From: Flavobacterium aquidurense
Lineage (GTDB): Bacteria > Bacteroidota > Bacteroidia > Flavobacteriales > Flavobacteriaceae
DNA: 64,000 nucleotides
Assembly: GCA_900107365.1 (NCBI GenBank)
Contig: FNPS01000008.1
Span: forward strand, 186,001 to 250,000
Reading direction: 5' to 3'
A program made the position numbers and the translations under genes. Below are positions 25,178-32,437 of this stretch, one piece after another; position 1 is the stretch's first letter; each line of letters opens with the position of its first letter. The notes beneath the pieces were generated by a model. It was not told the origin of the DNA. It did not search any database and was given only the letters and a program-made list of their open reading frames with translations.

Positions 25178-26485
25178 ATGCCACATTTACGAATTATTCT
25201 GATTTTATTATTTATTGTCTTAAATACTATTAGTGTTCTTGCTCAAGATAAACCTTTCAACGTTGTCAATATCTCTAAAGACGGGGCCCAATATATAAAA
25301 TTCGGGATGAATCTTCAGGTTTGGGGACGCTATTCAGAATTGAATGCAGGAAGTAAAATTGGCACAAATGAAGTGGATGATACATACGATATTGTAATCA
25401 GAAGATTGCGTTTGCAGGCAATGGGAATGCTTACAGAGAATATTTTCTTCCATTTGCAGTTTGGTCAAAACAATATCAATTTTACACAGAATAATGGTCC
25501 GTCTAATGCTCCTCTCTCTGTAATGGATGCTTTAGGAGAATATCATTTTAACAAAAGTCTTCATATTGGTGGTGGATTAACAGCTTGGGGAGCAGGAACA
25601 ACACGTTATTCTGCAAACAGTTCTTCTTCTCAATTAACTTTAGATACGCCAATGTATCAGCAGTTTATAAACACATCATCAACTTTCGGAAATAGAAATT
25701 TAAGTATTTACGCAAAAGGAGATTTAGGAAAGTTTAATTATCGTACGGCTATTACGAATCCATATCGTACTACAGCAAATAATATTGGACTGAATTCTAC
25801 TGTTAGTACAGAAACACCTAGAGCTCAATATTCCGGAATTCTAACATATTCTTTCTTCGATAAAGAATCACTGGAAGATGCTTATCATAAAGGAACTTAT
25901 TTAGGAACAAAAAAAGTTTTCAATATGGCATTGGGTTATTTGACTCAGGCAAAAGCAATGTGGCACCTTACACCGGATGCAACAGTTGTTTATGATGATA
26001 TGAAAGTTTTAGGTTTTGATGTTTTTTACGACAGTCCGTTAAGCGAAAAAGGCAATGCTATAACCGCATACGCAGCTTATAATAATTGCGATTATGGTAA
26101 AAATTACATTCAATCTGTGTCGACACCAAATCCTGCTGTTGGAGACGGAAATTTAATTAACGGTTCCGGAGCTGGTTTTATTGGTGTGGGTACAGGAAAT
26201 ATCTATTATGCTCAATTGGGTTATTTATTTGCAAAGTCAGACAATCAGACAAAAAAAGGACGTTTTCAACCTTATATAGCAACTCAAATTGCTGCTTTAG
26301 AAGCTTTAGACGAACCAATGACAATGTATGAATTAGGAGCAAACTATTATACCACAGGAACTTTAGGTCCAAAAATTAGTTTAAATTACCAGAATAGAGC
26401 TGTTTATGATAAAACACTGGTTGGGCAATACAAACAAAGTGATCGCTTAGGAATGGTCGTTTTACAATGCCAGGTTTCTTTCTAA
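25178..26485 (+). CDS. outer membrane porin-like beta-barrel protein
   Basis: 435 residues. A signal peptide (ending LAQ, about 22) is followed by a barrel of alternating strands with many aromatic girdle residues, ending in F (QCQVSF) as outer membrane barrels do. The opening IKFGMNLQVWGRYSELNAGS and RRLRLQAMGML resemble Bacteroidota porins related to phosphate-selective porin O/P. The substrate is unknown. It may be co-transcribed with the ABC exporter. A T-rich hairpin terminator follows. Confidence 0.78.
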   Translation: MPHLRIILILLFIVLNTISVLAQDKPFNVVNISKDGAQYIKFGMNLQVWGRYSELNAGSKIGTNEVDDTYDIVIRRLRLQAMGMLTENIFFHLQFGQNNINFTQNNGPSNAPLSVMDALGEYHFNKSLHIGGGLTAWGAGTTRYSANSSSSQLTLDTPMYQQFINTSSTFGNRNLSIYAKGDLGKFNYRTAITNPYRTTANNIGLNSTVSTETPRAQYSGILTYSFFDKESLEDAYHKGTYLGTKKVFNMALGYLTQAKAMWHLTPDATVVYDDMKVLGFDVFYDSPLSEKGNAITAYAAYNNCDYGKNYIQSVSTPNPAVGDGNLINGSGAGFIGVGTGNIYYAQLGYLFAKSDNQTKKGRFQPYIATQIAALEALDEPMTMYELGANYYTTGTLGPKISLNYQNRAVYDKTLVGQYKQSDRLGMVVLQCQVSF

Positions 26486-26505
26486 AAAAACATAAAAATT
26501 CCAAT

Positions 26506-26553
26506 AAAAAAAATCCAAATTCCAATCGTTACAATTGAAATTTGGATTTTTTT
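26506..26553. terminator. bidirectional terminator with AAATCCAAATT arms
   Basis: An A-rich left arm ending ATCCAAATT pairs with AATTTGGAT followed by a run of T, between the convergent porin and proline dehydrogenase genes. The arms are a degenerate copy of the TTCCAAATTCCAA repeat seen at 7181 and 59200. Confidence 0.78.
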
Positions 26554-26594
26554 ATTGACAGATAAGCACTGCGACTATAAACTGAGACTGAAAA

Positions 26595-27767
26595 CTATTT
26601 TTTTCCTTTTCTTCTCTTACGTTCTGCTTTAATCATTGATAATTCACGGCTTGTTTGCCCGGCTACAGAAGTATTTTCTTCAGCACGACGAATTAAGTAT
26701 GGCATAACATCTTTTACTGGTCCAAATGGTAAATACTTCGCCACATTATAACCGTTTTCGGCTAAATTATAACTGATATTATCGCTCATCCCGTATAATT
26801 GTCCAAACCAGATTTTGTTATCGTTTTTGGCAATTCCTTTTTGCTGCATCATTTCCATCAATTTATAAGAACTCAATTCGTTGTGAGTTCCTGCAAAAAT
26901 GGACATTGTTTCCAAATGATCTAGCATATAATGAACAGCTGAATCATAATTTACATCCGTTGCTTCTTTAGATACGCAAATTGGCGAAACATAATTTTTC
27001 TCTTCTGCTCGTTTGTTTTCTTTTTCCATGTAAGCGCCACGAACTAATTTCATTCCAATAAAAAAGCCTTCTGCTTTAGCAATTTCATGTAATTTTTTCA
27101 AATAGTCCAAACGATCCCAACGGTACATTTGCAACGTATTAAAAACAATAGCTTTCTCTTTGTTGTATTTACGCATCATATCGGTAACCAAATCATCAGC
27201 AGCATCCTGCATCCAGCTTTCTTCACCATCAATCAATAAGGCAACATCTTTTTTGTGCGCTTCACTGCAAACTTTGTCAAAACGTGCTATTACTCTGTCC
27301 CACTCTGCTTGTTCTGATGGACTTAAAGTTTGTTTTTCGCCTAATTTTTCATACAATTCAAAACGCCCTAAACCTGTAGGTTTGAAAACGGCAAATGGAA
27401 TTGCCAAACGTTCTTTAGCAAATTCGATTGTTTTTAAAGTCATTTCTAAAGCGGCATCAAATTGTGCTTCTTCTTCTTTTCCTTCAACTGAATAATCCAA
27501 AACAGATGAAACGCCTTTTGTAAACATTTTATCTACTACAGTTATACAATCATCCTCATTTACTCCTCCACAAAAATGATCAAAAACCGTTGCACGAATT
27601 AATCCTTCCACAGGAAGATGTGCTTTGATAGCAAAATTAGTAACAGCAGTTCCAATTCTTACCAAAGGTTCGCTATCAATCATTTTAAAAAGAAAATAAG
27701 CTCTGTCAAGTTCAGTATCACTTTTAAGTGAAAATGCTACCTGAGTGTTATCGAATATTTTTTCCAT
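26595..27767 (-). CDS. proline dehydrogenase
   Basis: 390 residues, a single-domain PRODH (no P5C dehydrogenase fused). The FAD-dependent TIM-barrel motifs are present: ALLIDGEESWMQDAADDL, FIGMKLVRGAYMEKE, AGTHNELS and WFGQLYGMSDNIS, ending in YLIRRAEENTSV. It oxidises proline to pyrroline-5-carboxylate and passes electrons to quinone. The C-terminal tail KAERKRRKGKK is very basic. A -7 box TATATTTG (27792-27785, minus) lies just before the ATG. Confidence 0.93.
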   Translation of the reverse strand: MEKIFDNTQVAFSLKSDTELDRAYFLFKMIDSEPLVRIGTAVTNFAIKAHLPVEGLIRATVFDHFCGGVNEDDCITVVDKMFTKGVSSVLDYSVEGKEEEAQFDAALEMTLKTIEFAKERLAIPFAVFKPTGLGRFELYEKLGEKQTLSPSEQAEWDRVIARFDKVCSEAHKKDVALLIDGEESWMQDAADDLVTDMMRKYNKEKAIVFNTLQMYRWDRLDYLKKLHEIAKAEGFFIGMKLVRGAYMEKENKRAEEKNYVSPICVSKEATDVNYDSAVHYMLDHLETMSIFAGTHNELSSYKLMEMMQQKGIAKNDNKIWFGQLYGMSDNISYNLAENGYNVAKYLPFGPVKDVMPYLIRRAEENTSVAGQTSRELSMIKAERKRRKGKK

Positions 27768-27784
27768 TTAGGTTGTTTTTTGTG

Positions 27785-28022
27785 CAAATATAGAGAGAGT
27801 TTTGAATATTATTTATAAAAATAGGCCCTATTTTGCATTCAATACTGTTAAAGTAGCAAAGCAGACTTTAACAAAAAAGCAATATTTTAAAAAATGACAA
27901 AAAATTACCACAAAATAGAATTTCGTTATTTAATACCATTTTATTTAAGCCGTTTTTACAACAAATTATAGACAAAGTTTGAATATTATTTAGTTAAAAA
28001 TGCCGTATTTTGTGGTTCAATA
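27785..28022. promoter_or_regulatory. divergent promoter region with a duplicated ~45-base segment
   Basis: The gap between proline dehydrogenase and aroB contains two similar plus-strand segments, 27800-27845 and 27978-28022. Each runs TTTGAATATTATTTA, then an A-rich stretch, then TATTTTG and TTCAATA. The first abuts the proline dehydrogenase -7 box (27785-27792), and the second ends 14 bases before the aroB ATG. They look like duplicated promoter DNA. Confidence 0.5.
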
Positions 28023-28036
28023 AACCAAAGATAAAT

Positions 28037-29104
28037 ATGCAATCGATTCAAGCCAATAATTATCTCGTACATTTCAACCAAAATGCATACGAAGCTTTAA
28101 ATACACACTTAAAAGAAAATAAATATTCTAATTTGTTTATTATAGTTGATAATGAAACAAATGAACATTGCCTTCCTAAATTTTTACCTTTACTTGAAAC
28201 CGATTTAAATATCGAAATTATTGAATTTGAATCTGGAGAAGTAAACAAAAATATTGAAACCTGTATTCAAATCTGGAATGTATTAACAGAGCTTGGTGCC
28301 GATAGAAAATCACTTATAATCAATGTTGGAGGTGGCGTTGTTACTGATTTGGGCGGCTTTGTAGCTTCCACTTTCAAACGTGGTGTTAACTTTATCAATG
28401 TTCCAACAACATTATTATCTATGGTTGATGCTTCTGTTGGAGGAAAAACAGGAGTTGACTTAGGAAATCTTAAAAATCAGATTGGCGTTATCAACGTTCC
28501 TCAAATGGTTTTGATTGATACTCAATATCTGGAAACGTTGTCTCAGCCCGAAATGCGCTCTGGTTTGGCTGAAATGCTAAAACATGGTCTTATATATGAT
28601 GCTGCTTATTGGAAACAGTTTTTAGATTTACAATCTATTGATTATGCTGATTTTGATGAACTAATTTATCGTTCGGTTGAAATCAAGAATGATATTGTAA
28701 TTCAGGATCCAACAGAAAAAAACATTCGTAAAGCATTGAATTTCGGTCATACATTAGGTCACGCAATCGAAAGTTATTTTTTAGAAAGCGACGTTAAGAC
28801 CACTTTATTACACGGCGAAGCAATTGCAATTGGAATGATTTTAGAAAGTTACATTTCTTTGCATAAAAATTTAATTTCTGCTGAAGAATATGCTGAAATT
28901 AAAACAGCTCTTAAAAATATTTACGACGATGTTGAAATTGAAGAAAATGACATCGATCCGATATTGGAACTCCTTATTCATGACAAAAAAAATGAGTACG
29001 GATTAATTCAATTTGCCCTGATTGAAGGCATCGGAAAAATTAAAATTAATCAATCCGTTGAAAATAAATTGATTCTCGATGCGTTTCAAGATTATAAATC
29101 TTAA
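28037..29104 (+). CDS. aroB: 3-dehydroquinate synthase
   Basis: 355 residues. NAD-binding GGGVVTDLGGFVASTFKRG, then VPTTLLSMVDASVGGKTGVD, NFGHTLGHAIES and HGEAIAIGM give the NAD and zinc ligands of DHQ synthase. It converts DAHP to 3-dehydroquinate in the shikimate pathway. I start at the ATG at 28037; an in-frame TTG at 28010 would add nine residues inside the promoter segment. No other shikimate gene is adjacent. Confidence 0.95.
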   Translation: MQSIQANNYLVHFNQNAYEALNTHLKENKYSNLFIIVDNETNEHCLPKFLPLLETDLNIEIIEFESGEVNKNIETCIQIWNVLTELGADRKSLIINVGGGVVTDLGGFVASTFKRGVNFINVPTTLLSMVDASVGGKTGVDLGNLKNQIGVINVPQMVLIDTQYLETLSQPEMRSGLAEMLKHGLIYDAAYWKQFLDLQSIDYADFDELIYRSVEIKNDIVIQDPTEKNIRKALNFGHTLGHAIESYFLESDVKTTLLHGEAIAIGMILESYISLHKNLISAEEYAEIKTALKNIYDDVEIEENDIDPILELLIHDKKNEYGLIQFALIEGIGKIKINQSVENKLILDAFQDYKS

Positions 29105-29124
29105 ACTTTTTTTAATCAAAAGGA

Positions 29125-29156
29125 TTGCTTTAGGTATATATTATTTTTTACATTTG
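29125..29156 (+). promoter_or_regulatory. promoter of the polyamine operon
   Basis: TTG (29125-29127), 21 bases, TACATTTG (29149-29156). Transcription would start at about 29161-29163, at or beside the ATG of the small ORF at 29162. That gives a leader of about 235 bases before the arginine decarboxylase. Confidence 0.7.
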
Positions 29157-29161
29157 CCACG

Positions 29162-29341
29162 ATGAAAACAAACAACAAACAAAGACACTTTAGTTCTTAT
29201 AGAAACCGTCTCAATAGTTCTTTATTAAGAATGTTGAATCGTTTTTATAATAGTAAAAGTCCGTTTTGTTTTGAGGTTTTTCTTTATTCAAAAGCAGAGA
29301 ATGAAAAATTAGAAATTGTATTTGCCAATATTAGGGTTTGA
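29162..29341 (+). CDS. possible leader ORF, 59 residues
   Basis: An open frame of 59 codons in the leader of the arginine decarboxylase gene, beginning MKTNNKQRHFSSYRNRLN. The predicted transcription start coincides with its ATG, so it would be read from a leaderless or nearly leaderless message. It contains six arginines (R8, R14, R16, R23, R27, R58) and several lysines. It resembles no family I know. A stable hairpin starts two bases after its stop codon. It could be a real leader peptide or chance. Confidence 0.4.
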   Translation: MKTNNKQRHFSSYRNRLNSSLLRMLNRFYNSKSPFCFEVFLYSKAENEKLEIVFANIRV

Positions 29342-29342
29342 A

Positions 29343-29373
29343 TTTTAGATTTTGCAACGTATAAAATCTAAAA
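29343..29373 (+). promoter_or_regulatory. leader hairpin before arginine decarboxylase
   Basis: TTTTAGATTTT (29343-29353) pairs perfectly with AAAATCTAAAA (29363-29373) around a 9-base loop, 22 bases before the ATG at 29396. The stem is A/T-rich without a following T run, so it is not a classic terminator. Control of translation or a pause site are possible. Confidence 0.45.
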
Positions 29374-29395
29374 ATTACAATTTAAAATATATTAA

Positions 29396-30799
29396 ATGAA
29401 TACTAAATATTCTGATCTAATTAATCAAACTTATTATTTCCCACAAGAGGAATTTAAATTAAACAAAGACAACTTACAATTTCACAATATCGATTTGATG
29501 AAATTGGTTGAACAATACGGCACCCCATTAAAATTTACCTACTTGCCACAGATTTCTGAAAACATTAATAAGGCAAAAGCCTGGTTCAGAAAATCGATGG
29601 AAAAAAACAAGTACGAAGCAAAGTATTACTATTGCTATTGTACAAAAAGCTCTCATTTTGAATATATTATGAATGAGGCTTTTAAAAACAATATTCATGT
29701 TGAAACTTCATCTGCTTTTGACATTAATATTGTGGAGAATTTGTTAGAAAACGGTAAAATCAACAAGAGTACGTATGTAATTTGTAATGGTTTTAAAAGA
29801 GACGAATATATTACCAATATTGCAAGGCTAATCAATAACGGACATAAAAATACTATTCCGATTATTGATAATTACGAAGAATTAGATTTGCTTCAGGCTG
29901 AAATAAAAGGTAAATTTAAAATTGGAATTCGTATTGCAGCTGAGGAAGAGCCTAAATTTGAGTTTTATACTTCAAGATTAGGTATTGGATACAAAAACAT
30001 CGTTGCCTTTTATAAAAAACAAATTCAGGAAAATGATAAATTAGAGCTTAAGATGCTTCACTTTTTTATCAATACCGGAATTAACGATACAGCATATTAC
30101 TGGAATGAGTTAGTAAAATGTATTAAAGTATACATCGCACTTAAAAAGGAATGCCCTACTCTTGATGGTTTGAACATCGGAGGTGGTTTCCCTATTAAAA
30201 ACTCTCTTGCATTTGAATATGATTACCAATATATGATTGATGAAATTATCAATCAGATTAAAATTGCATGTGATGAAGCCGAAGTTGATGTTCCAAATAT
30301 TTTCACAGAATTTGGATCGTTTACTGTAGGTGAAAGCGGTGGCGCAATCTATCAGATTTTGTATCAAAAACAACAAAATGATAGAGAGAAATGGAACATG
30401 ATTGATTCATCATTCATTACCACTTTGCCGGATACTTGGGCTATAAATAAACGTTTTATCATGTTAGCGGTTAACCGTTGGAATGATACATACGAGCGGG
30501 TTTTATTGGGAGGATTGACTTGCGATAGTGACGACTATTACAATTCAGAACAAAATATGAACGCTATTTATTTGCCTAAATACAACAAAGAAAAGCCATT
30601 GTACATTGGTTTCTTTAATACCGGAGCGTATCAGGAAACAATTGGAGGATACGGAGGTTTACACCACTGTTTGATTCCGCAGCCAAAACATATCTTAATA
30701 GATCGTGATGAAAATGGAATTATTGGAACCGAAGTTTTCTCTGAACAACAGACTTCTGACGATGTTTTAAAGATTTTAGGCTACACAAAAAAAGTATAA
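29396..30799 (+). CDS. speA: arginine decarboxylase, PLP fold type III
   Basis: 467 residues of the alanine-racemase-fold decarboxylases (Orn/DAP/Arg group 2). K84 in YYCYCTKSSHFEY is the likely PLP lysine, GLNIGGGFP binds the PLP phosphate, and GGLTCDSDDYY near the C-terminus carries the active-site Cys-Asp pair. The length matches Bacteroidota arginine decarboxylases (about 465) and is far shorter than E. coli SpeA (658). It would make agmatine for polyamine synthesis. A long leader precedes it, and the deoxyhypusine-synthase-like gene follows 97 bases later. The alternative substrate diaminopimelate is less likely given the context. Confidence 0.82.
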   Translation: MNTKYSDLINQTYYFPQEEFKLNKDNLQFHNIDLMKLVEQYGTPLKFTYLPQISENINKAKAWFRKSMEKNKYEAKYYYCYCTKSSHFEYIMNEAFKNNIHVETSSAFDINIVENLLENGKINKSTYVICNGFKRDEYITNIARLINNGHKNTIPIIDNYEELDLLQAEIKGKFKIGIRIAAEEEPKFEFYTSRLGIGYKNIVAFYKKQIQENDKLELKMLHFFINTGINDTAYYWNELVKCIKVYIALKKECPTLDGLNIGGGFPIKNSLAFEYDYQYMIDEIINQIKIACDEAEVDVPNIFTEFGSFTVGESGGAIYQILYQKQQNDREKWNMIDSSFITTLPDTWAINKRFIMLAVNRWNDTYERVLLGGLTCDSDDYYNSEQNMNAIYLPKYNKEKPLYIGFFNTGAYQETIGGYGGLHHCLIPQPKHILIDRDENGIIGTEVFSEQQTSDDVLKILGYTKKV

Positions 30800-30896
30800 A
30801 AAAAAACTTGCAAATTAAATGTTAATATCCATAAAATTATTAATTTGCAGTATCATCTAAAAGGTTAAACTTTTAATTCAAAAAAAAACAAAAAAA

Positions 30897-31865
30897 ATGA
30901 AAGGACCAATCAGTCAGTTTATTGAAAAACATTATTTACACTTTAACTCTGCTGCTTTAGTTGATGCTGCAAAAGCATATGAACAACAATTGGCAAACGG
31001 TGCTAAAATGATGGTAAGTATGGCTGGCGCTATGAGTACAGCAGAAATTGGTAAAATTTTTGCCGAAATAATTAGACAAGATAAAGTACAGATTATTTCT
31101 TGTACCGGAGCCAATCTAGAAGAAGATGTCATGAATTTGGTTGCACACTCTCACTACGAAAGAGTGCCAAATTATCGTGATTTAACACCAGAAGACGAAT
31201 GGGCTTTGCTTGAAAGAGGATTAAATCGTGTTACAGACACTTGTATTCCGGAGCATGAAGCATTTCGTCGTTTACAAAAACACATTTACAAAATCTGGAA
31301 AGATGCTGACGATAAAGGAGAACGTTATTTTCCTCATGAATTCATGTACAAAATGTTATTGTCAGGTGTATTAGAAGAATACTATGAGATAGATTTAAAA
31401 GATAGCTGGATGTACGCTGCCGCTGAGAAAAATTTGCCAATTATCGTTCCGGGATGGGAAGATAGTACAATGGGAAATATCTTTGCTTCATATGTAATTA
31501 AAGGCGATTTAAAAGCATCTACCATGAAATCTGGAATTGAATATATGACATTCCTTGCTGACTGGTATCCAAAAAATAGCGCTAACGGAATTGGATTCTT
31601 CCAAATTGGTGGTGGTATTGCTGGTGACTTCCCTATTTGTGTAGTACCAATGTTGTACCAGGATATGGAAATGCACGATATTCCATTTTGGAGTTATTTC
31701 TGCCAAATTTCAGATTCAACAACCAGCTATGGTTCGTATTCTGGAGCAGTTCCAAATGAGAAAATCACTTGGGGTAAATTAGATATCAAAACCCCAAAAT
31801 TTATTATTGAGTCGGATGCAACAATTGTTGCTCCATTAATTTTTGCCTATTTATTAGATTTATAG
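30897..31865 (+). CDS. deoxyhypusine synthase-like enzyme
   Basis: 322 residues of the deoxyhypusine synthase family: MVSMAGAMSTAEIGKI and ISCTGANLEEDV for NAD, a mid-region with ANGIGFFQIGGGIAGDFPI, and the conserved ITWGKLDIKT with K294 at the position of the enzyme-imine lysine of eukaryotic DHS. Bacteria lack eIF5A, so a spermidine-dependent modification of that protein is not the role. A homospermidine- or aminopropyl-transfer reaction on a polyamine (or agmatine from the upstream enzyme) is more likely, by inference. A perfect 10-base inverted repeat (30809-30818 with 30840-30849) lies upstream. It is 9 bases before the acidic protein gene. Confidence 0.85.
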   Translation: MKGPISQFIEKHYLHFNSAALVDAAKAYEQQLANGAKMMVSMAGAMSTAEIGKIFAEIIRQDKVQIISCTGANLEEDVMNLVAHSHYERVPNYRDLTPEDEWALLERGLNRVTDTCIPEHEAFRRLQKHIYKIWKDADDKGERYFPHEFMYKMLLSGVLEEYYEIDLKDSWMYAAAEKNLPIIVPGWEDSTMGNIFASYVIKGDLKASTMKSGIEYMTFLADWYPKNSANGIGFFQIGGGIAGDFPICVVPMLYQDMEMHDIPFWSYFCQISDSTTSYGSYSGAVPNEKITWGKLDIKTPKFIIESDATIVAPLIFAYLLDL

Positions 31866-31874
31866 TATATTTTT

Positions 31875-32282
31875 ATGAAAAGAGTTATAGTAGACTACGC
31901 TAAACTTACCAATGAAATTTTGAACCTTTTGGTTGAGAAATTTCCTGATGGTTATGATGATTCGGATGTTATCCGTTTTAGAAATGCTAAAAACGAATTG
32001 ATCGAAGCTGTTGAAGTTCGTACTGAAGACACTATTTATTTAGTAAAAATTAGTACTAAACTTGCTGATAGAATCGAGAATTACGATGAAGATGATGATA
32101 TTGATCTTGACGTTGATACAATTGAACCAGTAAAAGGTTTGGATCTTGATGATGATAGTGACGATGACGAAGAAGATGAAAAAGAAGACAAACCAGATGT
32201 TGATGGTGGTGATGACGATGATGAAGACAGAGATCCGGATGATATTGCAGACGAAGATGATGATGAAGACGATGAAGATTAA
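31875..32282 (+). CDS. small protein with polyacidic C-terminal tail
   Basis: 135 residues. The N-terminal 70 (VDYAKLTNEILNLLVEKFPDGY, then RFRNAKNELIEAVEVRTEDTIYLVK) look folded. Residues 71-135 are low-complexity with 43 Asp/Glu and only 4 Lys/Arg. I do not recognise a domain; similar proteins in Flavobacteriia are sometimes labelled DNA primase without support. It starts 9 bases after the deoxyhypusine-synthase-like gene and shares a terminator, so it belongs to the polyamine operon. A polyanionic tail in such an operon suggests polyamine or basic-protein binding, by inference only. Confidence 0.75.
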   Translation: MKRVIVDYAKLTNEILNLLVEKFPDGYDDSDVIRFRNAKNELIEAVEVRTEDTIYLVKISTKLADRIENYDEDDDIDLDVDTIEPVKGLDLDDDSDDDEEDEKEDKPDVDGGDDDDEDRDPDDIADEDDDEDDED

Positions 32283-32304
32283 TTTATCTCTTTCAAAATA
32301 AAGT

Positions 32305-32335
32305 AAAGGAACTCCTATTTGAGTTCCTTTTTTTT
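32305..32335 (+). terminator. intrinsic terminator of the polyamine operon
   Basis: AAAGGAACTC (32305-32314) pairs with GAGTTCCTTT (32321-32330), followed by a T run to 32335. Confidence 0.88.
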
Positions 32336-32437
32336 ATTACCCCAATTAAACTTGATATTTAATATAGATAATAAATTTAATATTAATATATTTTGTAAGA
32401 AATTTCTTTAAATTTAGCGTTTAAAAATAACAGCCAA

